From the NCBI GenBank assembly GCA_049840875.1, contig JASGJE010000003.1:192230-256229 (forward strand): a stretch of DNA of 64,000 nucleotides, in the 5' to 3' direction. Shown here piece after piece: positions 34,742 to 44,735 of this stretch. The DNA comes from JAFDYH01 sp049840875. Lineage in GTDB: Bacteria > Bacteroidota > Bacteroidia > Chitinophagales > Chitinophagaceae. Below the pieces are notes generated by a model that did not search any database, had not been told where the DNA came from, and worked only from the letters and a program-made list of their open reading frames with translations. Position 1 is the stretch's first letter. Each line of letters starts with the position of its first letter. The translations under genes and the position numbers were made by a program.

Positions 34742-35782
34742 ATGGCCCTTTTACATAACCGCGTATCCGCGGAGGAATTGAAACAACGACTACTCGAGGA
34801 AAAAGAACCCAGGACAACAATTTCCTTTTACCGGTATTTCAAGCTTGATAATCCGCAACAATTCAGAGATGAATTATATAAAGGACTTGATAAACTCAAT
34901 GTCTTCGGCAGGATATACGTTGCTTATGAAGGTATCAATGCGCAAATCAGTGTACCTGCTTCCAATTTTGATACATTGAAAAGTTATCTTGATGCAGTGG
35001 AAGGTTTGAGTGGGCTTCGTCTGAATGTCGCTGTCGACGACGGAAAATCATTTTGGGTACTGAAAATTAAAGTAAGGGAAAAGATAGTAGCGGATGGAAT
35101 TACCGATCTTTCTTTCAATATGAATGTGAAAGGGAAATATGTAACTCCTTCACAGATGAATGCAATAATGAAGCAGAAGGATACGATTGTGATCGATATG
35201 AGAAATCACTATGAATATGAGGTTGGGCATTTTGAAAATGCAGTGGAAATACCGAGCGATACATTTCGTGAACAACTACCGATGGCGGTAGAAATGATGA
35301 AAGATAATAAGGACAAAAACATCATTATGTATTGCACAGGTGGTATCCGGTGTGAGAAAGCGTCTGCTTATATGTTACACAATGGTTTCAAAAATGTCTT
35401 TCATCTCGAAGGAGGAATTATTAATTACGCAAAAGAAATTAAGCAAACAGGAACGGAGAGCAAATTCATCGGTAAGAACTTTGTATTTGACGACAGGCTG
35501 GGAGAGAGGATTACAGAAGATGTGATTGCCAAATGCCACCAATGTGGTAAACCTGCTGATATACATGTGAATTGTGCAAACAATGGATGTCACCTGTTAT
35601 TTATTCAATGCGACGAATGCAATAAAAAGTTTGAGGGTTGTTGCAGTAAAGAATGTTACGACGTTATTCAGCTTCCTGCCGAACAGCAAAAAGAAATACG
35701 TAAGGGTGTGGATAAAGGGCGCAATGTTTTCAATAAGTCCAAATCGCGATTACGTCCCCGATTAGATGACCCTGAGTCATAA
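34742..35782 (+). CDS. trhO: tRNA uridine(34) hydroxylase TrhO (rhodanese-related)
   Basis: A 346-residue protein of the YceA/TrhO family, which makes 5-hydroxyuridine at the wobble base of certain tRNAs using oxygen. An N-terminal acylphosphatase-like domain is followed by a rhodanese domain with active-site Cys198 in MYCTGGIRCEKAS. A Cys-rich tail follows (CHQCGK, CANNGCH, CDECNKKFEGCCSKEC), probably a zinc-binding element typical of the longer members. The start MALLHNRVS fits the family. Confidence 0.93.
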   Translation: MALLHNRVSAEELKQRLLEEKEPRTTISFYRYFKLDNPQQFRDELYKGLDKLNVFGRIYVAYEGINAQISVPASNFDTLKSYLDAVEGLSGLRLNVAVDDGKSFWVLKIKVREKIVADGITDLSFNMNVKGKYVTPSQMNAIMKQKDTIVIDMRNHYEYEVGHFENAVEIPSDTFREQLPMAVEMMKDNKDKNIIMYCTGGIRCEKASAYMLHNGFKNVFHLEGGIINYAKEIKQTGTESKFIGKNFVFDDRLGERITEDVIAKCHQCGKPADIHVNCANNGCHLLFIQCDECNKKFEGCCSKECYDVIQLPAEQQKEIRKGVDKGRNVFNKSKSRLRPRLDDPES

Positions 35783-35897
35783 TAAGTTCTGCTTAATATA
35801 TTTCTTATTGATAATCAGTAGGAATAATTTGTGTGTGTGGATAAGTTTTTCTATTTTGCCTCACCAAGCATAATCCTTTGTCCCAATTGAATAAACG

Positions 35898-37406
35898 ATG
35901 AATTCCCTTCAGCACCAATCTGTCTTTATAGATAACCAACCAATTCCTGCTACATCGAAGGAACAAGGTTTTCTGTCACCTGTACAAAAGCATTTTCCAC
36001 TTAAAGAGAAATTAGATTCTTTTAAATCAAAGCTTGTGTATTTTTTAGGTGTCGTACGATCAATCGGTGTATCGGGAAACCTGACCGATTATGCAAGAAG
36101 AAAGCTGCAGATATTCAACCTGCTTAATTTCTTCAATTTATTGGCTGGCGTTATCGTTCCGATTACCGGCCTCATCCAGGACAGGAATCTTCCGATTGTC
36201 GCATGGATCGCTGCATTTGCACCACCAATGATCAGTGTTCTGGTGCTGGCATTGAATTTTTACAAAAAGCATGAAGCAGGCATGATTGCTTATTTCGTTC
36301 TGTATCCTGTAATTACCAGTGTCGTATACCTGAACGGGATTAATCTTGGCGTTGATCTGTTTTTTATTCTTTACGGTATTCTCGCAGTATTCTTCATTTC
36401 GCGGATCAGCGATATGCTTTTCTCCATTGGCCTTTCAATGGTCAGTTATTTTATGCTTTCTGTTGTTCTGAAAAGTTATGTCTATAAATTGGAGACAGCG
36501 AACTTTGGCCTGTATCTTTTCAACCAGGGATTGGCGATACTTCTGATTTTCTACGGTTTGTTTCTGATTAAAAAGGAAAACAATCAGTATGAAAACAAAT
36601 TGCTTGGTAAGAACAATGAGTTAGGTAATATAAATAAAGAGATCGCGGCTCAAAAGGCTGAGATTGCCGACAAGGCAAATCTTCTCGAACAGCAAACAAG
36701 GAAATTAGAAGAATTAAACTCTTTAAAAAATAAATTATTCTCAGTTATTTCTCATGATTTAAAAGCGCCGATGTATGCTTTGAGAAACCTGTTTCAGAAC
36801 GTGCAGCAACTCGACCTTCCAGGTGAGGATATCAAAGACATGTTACCGGAGGTAGTAAATGATCTTAATTATACGACTGGTTTAATGGAAAATCTGCTGC
36901 AATGGGCGAAAAGTCAGATGCAGGCCAATACCATTTTCCCACAACGCTTTGACATTGCTGAAACTTATGAGGAAGTAACCCATGCTTTGCGTCTCTCTGC
37001 AAAAGCGAAAAGGATCGACATCAAAAATAATTTTTCGAAACCAGTCTATGTATATGCTGACCGGGACATGATCAACCTGGTATTGCGAAACCTGATTTCC
37101 AATGCGATCAAATTCACCCCGGAAAAAGGCCGCATATCTATACAAGCAAGTAATAATAACGGTCAGGTCAAAATATCGGTTGAAGACAATGGTATCGGCA
37201 TGAACGAAGAGACACTCGATAAACTTTTTAAAGAGTTCTACACCAGTAATGGTACTTCGAATGAATCAGGAACTGGCCTCGGACTGATGTTGTGTAAAGA
37301 ATTTTTAGCGAAAAACGATGGTACGATCAGTGTGGCAAGCCAGGAAGGCAAAGGCAGCAACTTTACGTTTACATTACCTATTCCGAAAGAAGAATACGTA
37401 GCTTAG
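35898..37406 (+). CDS. Membrane sensor histidine kinase
   Basis: 502 residues. A soluble N-terminus of about 70 residues is followed by six or seven hydrophobic segments (about 78-222), a coiled coil (about 225-275), a HisKA domain with His286 in FSVISHDLKAPM, and a HATPase domain with an N box (NLVLRNLISNAIKFTPE), G1 DNGIGM and G2 GTGLGL. It probably senses a membrane or small-molecule cue through the helix bundle. No response regulator is adjacent, so it is an orphan kinase. Confidence 0.92.
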   Translation: MNSLQHQSVFIDNQPIPATSKEQGFLSPVQKHFPLKEKLDSFKSKLVYFLGVVRSIGVSGNLTDYARRKLQIFNLLNFFNLLAGVIVPITGLIQDRNLPIVAWIAAFAPPMISVLVLALNFYKKHEAGMIAYFVLYPVITSVVYLNGINLGVDLFFILYGILAVFFISRISDMLFSIGLSMVSYFMLSVVLKSYVYKLETANFGLYLFNQGLAILLIFYGLFLIKKENNQYENKLLGKNNELGNINKEIAAQKAEIADKANLLEQQTRKLEELNSLKNKLFSVISHDLKAPMYALRNLFQNVQQLDLPGEDIKDMLPEVVNDLNYTTGLMENLLQWAKSQMQANTIFPQRFDIAETYEEVTHALRLSAKAKRIDIKNNFSKPVYVYADRDMINLVLRNLISNAIKFTPEKGRISIQASNNNGQVKISVEDNGIGMNEETLDKLFKEFYTSNGTSNESGTGLGLMLCKEFLAKNDGTISVASQEGKGSNFTFTLPIPKEEYVA

Positions 37407-37504
37407 GAATTTCCAACCCTTTTTTCACCCCTTCATTAAATCACCCCAGTCTACGGTGTATCCGCAGTTCACGGAATTTTCTATTTTAGTGTATAATCAT
37501 TTTT

Positions 37505-38410
37505 ATGCAAAGAATTGCAGTGTTAGGTCTTGGCAATATGGGACGAGGGATTGCCCTCAGCCTTCTTCGGTCGGGCAAGACGGTTATAGTGTGGAACAGG
37601 TCTAAGGAAAAAGCTGGGTCTGTAATACAGGAAGGTGCACAATGGGCTGAATCTGCTGTTGCAGCGGTAAAAGATGCAGATGCTGTGATCGCGATGGTGG
37701 CAGATGATATTGCATCAGATGAAATATGGTTAGGCAAACATAAAGTACTGGACTCTTTACAGCAGGGCGTATTTGTAATAGAATGTTCCACTCTTTCGAT
37801 GAATCATGTAAAGCGCTTATCCGGAGAAGCAATTAAAAGAAAGCTTGTCTATATTGATTGCCCCGTTACGGGCATACCAGAAGTAGCGGCTACCGGTCAA
37901 TTAACCTTGCTTGTGGGAGCGATGAAACAGAATTTTGAAAAAGCGTTACCGCTACTTCAATCATTCTCCAAATCAGTTCGATACTTTGGCGGTATTGGCA
38001 CAGGCACGGGATATAAGTTGATGATAAATCTGATGGGCGCTGTGCAAATAGCTGCGCTGGCAGAGGGCATTGTCATGGCTGAAAAACTCGGACTTGACAT
38101 GGAAACTGTAGCAGCTACAATTGAAACAAGCGCCGCAGCCAGTCCGCAGGTGGTTCGTTATGTAAGAAGAATGGCAGAGAAAAATTTTCTACAAGACCCT
38201 GCTTTCACAATTGGCCTGCGATATAAAGATGCGGACTACGCGATGCAATTGGCCGGCGAAATTCAAATGAACGCTAAGTTGGGAGCCACGGCAAAGAGTT
38301 GGTTTGCTGACGCGTTGAGTGAATATAAAAATTCAGATGAAGCAACAATCGTTGATGTCGTTGAAAAAAATGATAATAAAAAAGAGAGTAAAGTATCAAC
38401 TAAACGCTAA
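37505..38410 (+). CDS. Beta-hydroxyacid dehydrogenase (3-hydroxyisobutyrate dehydrogenase-like)
   Basis: A 301-residue NAD(P)-dependent enzyme. The Rossmann start RIAVLGLGNMGRGIALSLL (GxGxxG at 8-13), the substrate-binding DCPVTGIPEVAATGQLTLLVG and the catalytic-Lys stretch GTGTGYKLMINLMG are standard for the family, which includes glyoxylate and succinic semialdehyde reductases. The last 20 residues are a charged extension (EKNDNKKESKVSTKR). The substrate is not set by sequence. Confidence 0.9.
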   Translation: MQRIAVLGLGNMGRGIALSLLRSGKTVIVWNRSKEKAGSVIQEGAQWAESAVAAVKDADAVIAMVADDIASDEIWLGKHKVLDSLQQGVFVIECSTLSMNHVKRLSGEAIKRKLVYIDCPVTGIPEVAATGQLTLLVGAMKQNFEKALPLLQSFSKSVRYFGGIGTGTGYKLMINLMGAVQIAALAEGIVMAEKLGLDMETVAATIETSAAASPQVVRYVRRMAEKNFLQDPAFTIGLRYKDADYAMQLAGEIQMNAKLGATAKSWFADALSEYKNSDEATIVDVVEKNDNKKESKVSTKR

Positions 38411-38420
38411 AGAGTTTCGT

Positions 38421-38460
38421 GATACAGAAATCAGACATCGGAGATCGTACATCGTAAATA
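38421..38460. repeat. Phrase-like intergenic repeat (CATCG words)
   Basis: In the gap between two convergent genes, AGACATCGGAG, ATCGTACATCG and TAAAT follow one another as near-copies of one word. No inverted partner is obvious. Confidence 0.4.
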
Positions 38461-38488
38461 ATTCCTGATAGGCATTTAGAAACTGAGA

Positions 38489-39625
38489 TCATTCCACCCA
38501 TTTAATACAGACCGGGTTTCCCACTTCTATCTTTTTCCCGGTGTCAGACAATAGCCCCGTTTGCTTATCTCTTTTGAAGACAATGATGTTATCGCTGTTT
38601 TGATTTGCAACCAGTAAATAGTTGCCGGAAGGATCTAAATCGAAATTTCTTGGTGTTTTGCCTAATGTTGATTGATGACCGACCAACGTTAATTGACCGC
38701 TTTTCTGATCGATACTGAAGATGGCAATAGTATTGGAAGCATCACGATTGGATGCATATAAAAATTTCCCGTCACTGCTAACATGTATATCTGCGCTGGT
38801 AAATTGTCCAATGAAATCAGGAGGTAGTGCGGAAATATTTTGCAACAGATCAAGTTGACCGTTTCCTTTATATGCGTATACCGAAATGCCACCGCTTAAT
38901 TCTTCCAATAGATAAGCAAACTTATTGTTTGGATGAAACACAAAATGTCTCGGCCCGGTACCGGGTTCTGTTTCTACATAAGGGGTTGCAGCAGGTGTTA
39001 GTGTTCCTTTTTTATTGTCGAAGCGGTATACCATAATTTTATCGATACCAAGATCTGGCATAAAGACATATTCGTTATCTTTTGACAATACTGTAGAATG
39101 AACATGAGGAGCTTCCTGGCGATCTGAGTTGACACCTGATCCTTCATCTTTTACAACGGATACAGGCGCTTGCAGCGAACCATCTTTTTGTACAGGTAAT
39201 ACGCTAGCTGTACCGCTCGAATAATTACCCACAAGAATAAACCTTCCCGATTTTGTAGCTGCAACATAGCAGGGGTCATTACCTGCAGAAGGTTGTTTAT
39301 TTAAAAAAGTCATCGATCCGGTTTTCTTATCAAACGAAAAAGCGCTGACTTCTCCACCGGTTTGCTCTTTGTTATGATTTTCGTTTACGGCGTATACAAA
39401 TTTCTGATCCGGAGATACGGTGAGATAAGATGGGTTTGAAACATTTTTCGCAATGCTAACAGGATTAAGCTCACCAGTGTTACTATTGAATTTATAAACA
39501 TAAATTCCTTCACTTTTGCCGCTTGTGTATGTGCCAATAAGTAAATAATGTTCATCTTTACTTAACTGCGAAAAGGCATTAAAGACAAGCAAACACGAAG
39601 CTAGTAAACTGGCTATTTTTTTCAT
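38489..39625 (-). CDS. Lactonase family (6-phosphogluconolactonase-like) secreted beta-propeller
   Basis: A 378-residue protein with signal peptide MKKIASLLASCLLVFNAFS. The body is a seven-bladed propeller of the Pgl/YbhE lactonase family: LLIGTYTSGKSEGIYVYKF, SYLTVSPDQKFVYAVNEN, RFILVGNYSSGTASVLPV and GTGPRHFVFHPNNKFAYLLEELSG. The exported location argues for a scavenging lactonase rather than the cytosolic pentose phosphate enzyme. It lies 19 bases downstream of purC, so the two may share a transcript. Confidence 0.88.
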   Translation of the reverse strand: MKKIASLLASCLLVFNAFSQLSKDEHYLLIGTYTSGKSEGIYVYKFNSNTGELNPVSIAKNVSNPSYLTVSPDQKFVYAVNENHNKEQTGGEVSAFSFDKKTGSMTFLNKQPSAGNDPCYVAATKSGRFILVGNYSSGTASVLPVQKDGSLQAPVSVVKDEGSGVNSDRQEAPHVHSTVLSKDNEYVFMPDLGIDKIMVYRFDNKKGTLTPAATPYVETEPGTGPRHFVFHPNNKFAYLLEELSGGISVYAYKGNGQLDLLQNISALPPDFIGQFTSADIHVSSDGKFLYASNRDASNTIAIFSIDQKSGQLTLVGHQSTLGKTPRNFDLDPSGNYLLVANQNSDNIIVFKRDKQTGLLSDTGKKIEVGNPVCIKWVE

Positions 39626-39644
39626 GTGCAAGTTATCGAGTTGT

Positions 39645-40571
39645 TTATTTTATTTTTTTAAGGCTTGCAAGAATACGTTCATTGGTTTCTTCATCGCTGA
39701 GCTCCTGCGGAATAAACTTTTCGCCAATCACTTTTTCATACAAATCAATATACCGTTGTGAAATAGTTTTTACCCAGTCATCACTCATTACTGGTACAGT
39801 CTGGCCTTCTTTCCCCATGAAGTTATTTGCAATAAGCCATTCACGAACAAACTCTTTACTGAGCTGCTGTTGCCGCTCTCCCTTAGCCTGACGTTCTTCA
39901 AATCCATCAGCGTAAAAATATCGTGATGAATCAGGAGTATGAATCTCATCCATCAGGTAAATTTCATCACCAATTTTTCCAAATTCATATTTTGTATCGA
40001 CAAGTATCAATCCCCGTTTTGCAGCAATTGTACGGCCACGTTCAAACAATTTAAATGTATATTCTTCCAGTATTGCCCAGTCTGAAGCATTCACAATTCC
40101 CTTTGCAATAATTTCATCTTTCGATATATCTTCATCATGCCCGGCTTCCGCTTTTGTTGAAGGTGTAATGATTGGTGCAGGGAAATAATCATTCTCTTTC
40201 ATTCCGTCAGGCATCGTTACTCCGCAGAGTATTCTCTTGCCACTTGAATAAGTGCGCCATGCATGTCCTGTAAGGTTTCCTCTTACTACCATTTCAATGC
40301 GTATTGGTTCACATTTTTTTCCGATTGAAACATTCGGTGCTGGTGAATCGATCAACCAATTGCGGCAGATATCTTTTGTTTCATTCAGCATATACGCCGC
40401 TATCTGGTTCAGCACTTGTCCTTTAAAGGGAATTGGTCTTGGCAATATCACATCGAAAGCAGAGATCCGGTTACTGGCGATCATAACGAGATACAGATCA
40501 TCAATGGTAAAAACATCCCGTACTTTACCGCGATAAAATTGTGTTTGCCCGGGGAAAGAAAATGACGACAT
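39645..40571 (-). CDS. purC: Phosphoribosylaminoimidazole-succinocarboxamide synthase
   Basis: A 308-residue enzyme joining CAIR and aspartate with ATP in purine synthesis. It starts FYRGKVRDVFTIDD (the GKVRD(V/I)-F/Y motif), continues with SAFDVILPRPIPFKGQVLNQI and MVVRGNLTGHAW, and has the second signature GLILVDTKYEFG. About 300 residues is the usual length in Bacteroidota and fungi, longer than the E. coli protein. It is transcribed away from the TonB receptor and may be co-transcribed with the lactonase. Confidence 0.96.
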   Translation of the reverse strand: MSSFSFPGQTQFYRGKVRDVFTIDDLYLVMIASNRISAFDVILPRPIPFKGQVLNQIAAYMLNETKDICRNWLIDSPAPNVSIGKKCEPIRIEMVVRGNLTGHAWRTYSSGKRILCGVTMPDGMKENDYFPAPIITPSTKAEAGHDEDISKDEIIAKGIVNASDWAILEEYTFKLFERGRTIAAKRGLILVDTKYEFGKIGDEIYLMDEIHTPDSSRYFYADGFEERQAKGERQQQLSKEFVREWLIANNFMGKEGQTVPVMSDDWVKTISQRYIDLYEKVIGEKFIPQELSDEETNERILASLKKIK

Positions 40572-40719
40572 AATGGATTACGAAAAGTGAAACAAATAGC
40601 TTGAGTGGCAAATATATAGGAATAAACTTCCAGTCGTTTTCCACTAAAAATTAAATTTCCACATAAAACCCTGAATTCTTATTTTTCCGTCGCGAATCCA
40701 AACACTAAAACCTCTTTTT

Positions 40720-43416
40720 ATGAGAAAAACGACGATTGCCTTGATGACACTTTGTGTCATGTCTCTCGCTGGTTTTACGCAATCAGTTACTATTACCGGA
40801 ACTATTCGAAACGTCAATACCCGTGAACTTGTGCCTGCGGTATCAGTAACGGCAAAAGGTACTACTCTTGGAACATTTACCGATAGCAAAGGGGACTTTA
40901 GTTTGTCGGTTGATAAACTGCCGGTAACGTTAGTTATTACATCTGTAAATTTTGAAAGCAAAGAAGTTGAAGTAACATCCGGCGCTTCTCCTGTTCAGAT
41001 TGATTTTACGCCAATCACTCAGCTCGGCCAGGAAGTTGTCGTATCTGCATCACGATATGCTGAACGGATTCTTGAATCACCCGTATCGATTGAACGCGTT
41101 AGCGCTACTACAATTAAGAACTCGCCTGCGGCAAACTATTATGATATCGTAACAAACTTAAAAGGCGTTGACGTTGTTGCCGCATCATTAACATTTAAAA
41201 CACCGACAACAAGAGGTTTTAACCTGAGTGGTAATACGAGGTTTAATCAATTAGTTGATGGAATGGATAACCAGGCGCCAGGACTTAACTTTTCGGTGGG
41301 TTCCGTTGTGGGTCTTACTGAACTGGATGTTGAAAGTATGGAATTGTTACCTGGAGCATCATCAGCATTGTATGGACCAGGTGGTATGAACGGAACTTTA
41401 TTAATCACAAGTAAAAATCCATTCAAATACCAGGGACTTTCTTTCCAGGCAAAAACTGGTGTGATGCATACGGATGGACGTGGACGAGATCTTTCTCCTT
41501 ACTATAACTGGTCGTTGCGTTGGGCTAAAAAAGTATCTGAGAAATTTGCGTTTAAAATCGGAGCTGAGCTAATACAAGCGAAGGATTGGCTCGGTGATGA
41601 TTATAGAAATTTTCATAGAGTTGGTACTTCGGGAAGCGTTGTTGCCGGCACACGACAAACTGATCCTGGTTATGATGGTGTGAATGTTTACGGAGATGAA
41701 ACGACAAACGTAGCAATACCGACATTTAGAAACATACTTGCATCAGTGGGAGCGGCAGTGCCTTTCTGGCAATCGTACATCAATACAATCTCACAAAATA
41801 TTCCGGTTGATCAGAAAATATCAAGAACCGGGTATACAGAGAATGAGGTAGCCAATCCAAACACGTTAGACGTAAAACTTTCAGGTGCGCTGCACTATAA
41901 AATAACGCCTAACATCGAAGCGATACTGGAGGGTTATTGGGGAACTGGTAACACCGTTTATACAGGCACTGACCGTTATTCCTTAAAGAACCTGAAGATC
42001 GGGCAGTATAAGTTTGAATTAAACAGTAAAAACTGGTTCGTTCGTGGATATACAACACAGGAAAATGCAGGAGAATCACATAATCTAACGGTAACGACAC
42101 AGTTATTTAACGAAGCATGGAAACCAAGTAGTCAATGGTACCAGGAATATGCCTTTGCTTATGTAAATGCAAAACTGGCGGGCAGGCCTGATATGGACGC
42201 TCATAATATCGCAAGATCAACAGCAGATAAAGGTAGGCCGGTGGCAGGCTCCCAGGAGTTTAAAGATCTCTTCAATGCCGTGAGACAAAAGCCAATTCCT
42301 CAGGGTGGTTTGTTCCTCGATAAATCAGATCTGTGGATGACCGAAGGACAATACAATTTTACCCATCTTATAAAAGTAGCGGAGGTTTTGGTTGGCGCCA
42401 ACTGGAAACAATATGTTTTAAACAGCCAGGGTACTTTGTTCCCTGATACGACAGGGCCGATAAAAATAAATGAAATGGGCGCTTATATTCAAATCGGTAA
42501 AGAGATTATAAAAGATGTATTAAAGCTTACTGCTTCCGGCAGATACGATAAGAATGAAAATTTTAAAGGTCACTTTACGCCGAGGGTTACAGCAGTTATC
42601 AAACCTGCGAAGGATCACAATATTCGCTTATCATTTCAAACCGCATATCGTTTCCCTTCTACTCAGCAGCAGTGGATTGATCTGAATGTTGGTGCAGGAA
42701 CTATTATTGGTGCAAACAAATCGATCTGGCAAGGGCACGGTTTATTAACCAATGCTCCATATGATCCTACAACATTGGAACGTGTGAACTACCAGGAAGT
42801 AAAGCCTGAAGGCCTTACAAGTTTTGAAGCCGGTTACAAAGGATTAATTCAAAAGAAATTTTTAATTGACCTCTATGGTTATTATGGAGAGTATAAAGAT
42901 TTCATAAGCAGGAGAGATGTGGTACAATTTGCGAGCGGTACGCCGGGGAGCGCCTCTACCGGTTATTCTATAGTCGTTAACTCACCTGTAAAAGTGAAAA
43001 CGTATGGATGGGGCGCCAGCGCGGAATGGTTACTACCTTATAATTTTTCAATAACGGGTAATGTTTCCTCAGATAAGATAACAGATGTGCCTGCAGGTTT
43101 CAGCGCATCATTCAATGCACCAAAGCTCAGAACCTTAGCAGCATTAAGTAACAGCGGATTTGGAAAAAAGAAATTAATAGGATTTAGCCTTGCGTGGCGC
43201 TGGCAGGCAGGATTTTTCTACGATAGTGATTTTGCTGATGGCGATATCCCTGCTTACAATGTGGTTGATGCATCTGTAAGTTACAAATGTCCGAAGATAA
43301 AGTCAATGGTAAAAATAGGCGCGAACAATCTTTTGAACCAATATTATCGTACAGGTATCGGTAATCCAAGTATTGGCGGACTATACTATGTAAGCTTCGC
43401 ATATAATGTGTTGTAA
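40720..43416 (+). CDS. TonB-dependent outer-membrane receptor
   Basis: 898 residues. A signal peptide (about 1-20) is followed by a carboxypeptidase D regulatory-like domain (about 21-98; TITGTIRNVNTRELVPAVSV), a TonB-interacting stretch (QEVVVSASRYAERILES), the plug (about 115-230; RGFNLSGNTRFNQLVDGMDN) and a 22-strand barrel ending in YYVSFAYNVL. It imports a specific nutrient or metal-type ligand through the outer membrane. There is no SusD partner. Instead, a FAS1 lipoprotein gene follows 33 bases downstream, probably as surface partner. The substrate is unknown. Confidence 0.93.
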   Translation: MRKTTIALMTLCVMSLAGFTQSVTITGTIRNVNTRELVPAVSVTAKGTTLGTFTDSKGDFSLSVDKLPVTLVITSVNFESKEVEVTSGASPVQIDFTPITQLGQEVVVSASRYAERILESPVSIERVSATTIKNSPAANYYDIVTNLKGVDVVAASLTFKTPTTRGFNLSGNTRFNQLVDGMDNQAPGLNFSVGSVVGLTELDVESMELLPGASSALYGPGGMNGTLLITSKNPFKYQGLSFQAKTGVMHTDGRGRDLSPYYNWSLRWAKKVSEKFAFKIGAELIQAKDWLGDDYRNFHRVGTSGSVVAGTRQTDPGYDGVNVYGDETTNVAIPTFRNILASVGAAVPFWQSYINTISQNIPVDQKISRTGYTENEVANPNTLDVKLSGALHYKITPNIEAILEGYWGTGNTVYTGTDRYSLKNLKIGQYKFELNSKNWFVRGYTTQENAGESHNLTVTTQLFNEAWKPSSQWYQEYAFAYVNAKLAGRPDMDAHNIARSTADKGRPVAGSQEFKDLFNAVRQKPIPQGGLFLDKSDLWMTEGQYNFTHLIKVAEVLVGANWKQYVLNSQGTLFPDTTGPIKINEMGAYIQIGKEIIKDVLKLTASGRYDKNENFKGHFTPRVTAVIKPAKDHNIRLSFQTAYRFPSTQQQWIDLNVGAGTIIGANKSIWQGHGLLTNAPYDPTTLERVNYQEVKPEGLTSFEAGYKGLIQKKFLIDLYGYYGEYKDFISRRDVVQFASGTPGSASTGYSIVVNSPVKVKTYGWGASAEWLLPYNFSITGNVSSDKITDVPAGFSASFNAPKLRTLAALSNSGFGKKKLIGFSLAWRWQAGFFYDSDFADGDIPAYNVVDASVSYKCPKIKSMVKIGANNLLNQYYRTGIGNPSIGGLYYVSFAYNVL

Positions 43417-43449
43417 AAATCGGGACTAAACCTAAAAAACTTAAACTGT

Positions 43450-44640
43450 ATGAAATTCAGAATAAATAATTCACTCAAATTCCTGGTTATAGTTTCTTGT
43501 CTCGGCTTTGTAATCTCGTCATGTAATAAAGCGCTTCCCGATGCGGAACCTATTGTCACTCCACCACCCAGTGGATCATCAATTAATGCGCTGCTTTCTG
43601 ATCCTGATTTCAGCATATTGAAAGCTGCTGTAACCCGTGCAGGAACCGCTACTACAAAATTGCTTTCCGATTCATCAGCGGTGTTTACTTTTTTTGCTCC
43701 CAATAATGCGGCGTTTCAATTATCGGGCATTCCGAATGAAGCTTCTGTTGCAGCGTTCAGGGCTGGTCAGTTGGATTCAATCATTCGCTATCATCTTATT
43801 GGTGGTGCAAAAATCAAGGCTGCAGATATCTCGTCGGACTTTCCAAACATGTATTTGCAAAGCGATCTTATCATCGCTCCTCCATCAGCGACTTTACCTC
43901 CGGGTTTGCGTATGCCAATTTTCCCTGCAAAAAATGCAGGCGCGGCGTGGGTAAATAATATTCCGATAACGCAGGCAGATATCGATGCATCTAATGGCGT
44001 GATCCACAAAGTGGCGGCAATTATCTTACCACCAAGTCAGTTATTGTGGCAACGAATAGCGACTGATCCTGATCTTGCTTATTTAGATTCTGCGATAGTA
44101 CGGGCAGATAGTGGTGACGCAGCAAAAACATTACAATCTGCTTTACAAAATCCGGCAGCTAACTTGACTGTGTTTGCACCTACGAACCTCGCGTTTCAAA
44201 CAATATTGACAGGTCAGATAACGCTCGCCTTGATTGGGCAAGGAATGGACCCGGCAACAGCACAAGGTACAGCAACTTATCTTGCGTCAACACCGGCGGT
44301 ATTTTCTAATCCTGCATTGGCATCAGTGCTAACGCCTACCGTTGTTAAAGGTATTATTGTTTATCATTTACTTGGAGAAAGAGTGTTTTCTGTAAACATT
44401 CCAACAACGCCAACTGCAATACCTACATTATTAAATGGTGCAATAGCCGCTCATCCTGGCATAACTATACAAGCAACTTTTGGACTTACAGGCGTAACCG
44501 CAGCCACAGTAAAAGGCTTGGGCAATGCGTCAGCATCAAATGTTTTAATTAATCCAACGCCTGCCCCCAATGGTACGAGTGATCAACACTATATTAATGG
44601 TACACTCCATAAAATTGACCAGGTATTGATTCCGCAATAA
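43450..44640 (+). CDS. FAS1 (fasciclin) domain lipoprotein
   Basis: 396 residues with lipoprotein signal MKFRINNSLKFLVIVSCLGF and lipobox Cys25 (FVISSC-N). Two FAS1 domains follow (about 44-195 and 200-395), each with VFTFFAPNNAAFQL- or LTVFAPTNLAFQTI-type strands and a final GVIHKV or GTLHKI motif. FAS1 domains mediate adhesion or ligand binding. Direct neighbourhood with a TonB receptor suggests that this lipoprotein caps or feeds the receptor, in the way SusD does for SusC. Surface export signals cannot be judged with confidence. Confidence 0.92.
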   Translation: MKFRINNSLKFLVIVSCLGFVISSCNKALPDAEPIVTPPPSGSSINALLSDPDFSILKAAVTRAGTATTKLLSDSSAVFTFFAPNNAAFQLSGIPNEASVAAFRAGQLDSIIRYHLIGGAKIKAADISSDFPNMYLQSDLIIAPPSATLPPGLRMPIFPAKNAGAAWVNNIPITQADIDASNGVIHKVAAIILPPSQLLWQRIATDPDLAYLDSAIVRADSGDAAKTLQSALQNPAANLTVFAPTNLAFQTILTGQITLALIGQGMDPATAQGTATYLASTPAVFSNPALASVLTPTVVKGIIVYHLLGERVFSVNIPTTPTAIPTLLNGAIAAHPGITIQATFGLTGVTAATVKGLGNASASNVLINPTPAPNGTSDQHYINGTLHKIDQVLIPQ

Positions 44641-44653
44641 AAAATGATTTGAC

Positions 44654-44690
44654 AAAATTTAAAAGACCCGCATCGGGTCTTTTAAATTTT
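44654..44690. terminator. Bidirectional terminator with a perfect 17-base stem
   Basis: The left arm, 44654-44670, ends in AAAAGACCCG. The right arm, 44674-44690, starts CGGGTCTTTT. The loop is CAT. A and T runs flank both sides, so it works for the FAS1 gene on the plus strand and for the aldo/keto reductase gene on the minus strand. Confidence 0.92.
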
Positions 44691-44735
44691 ATTGGGTCTG
44701 CTGACTATTTTTTTACTCGTTAAATCCTACGAGAT

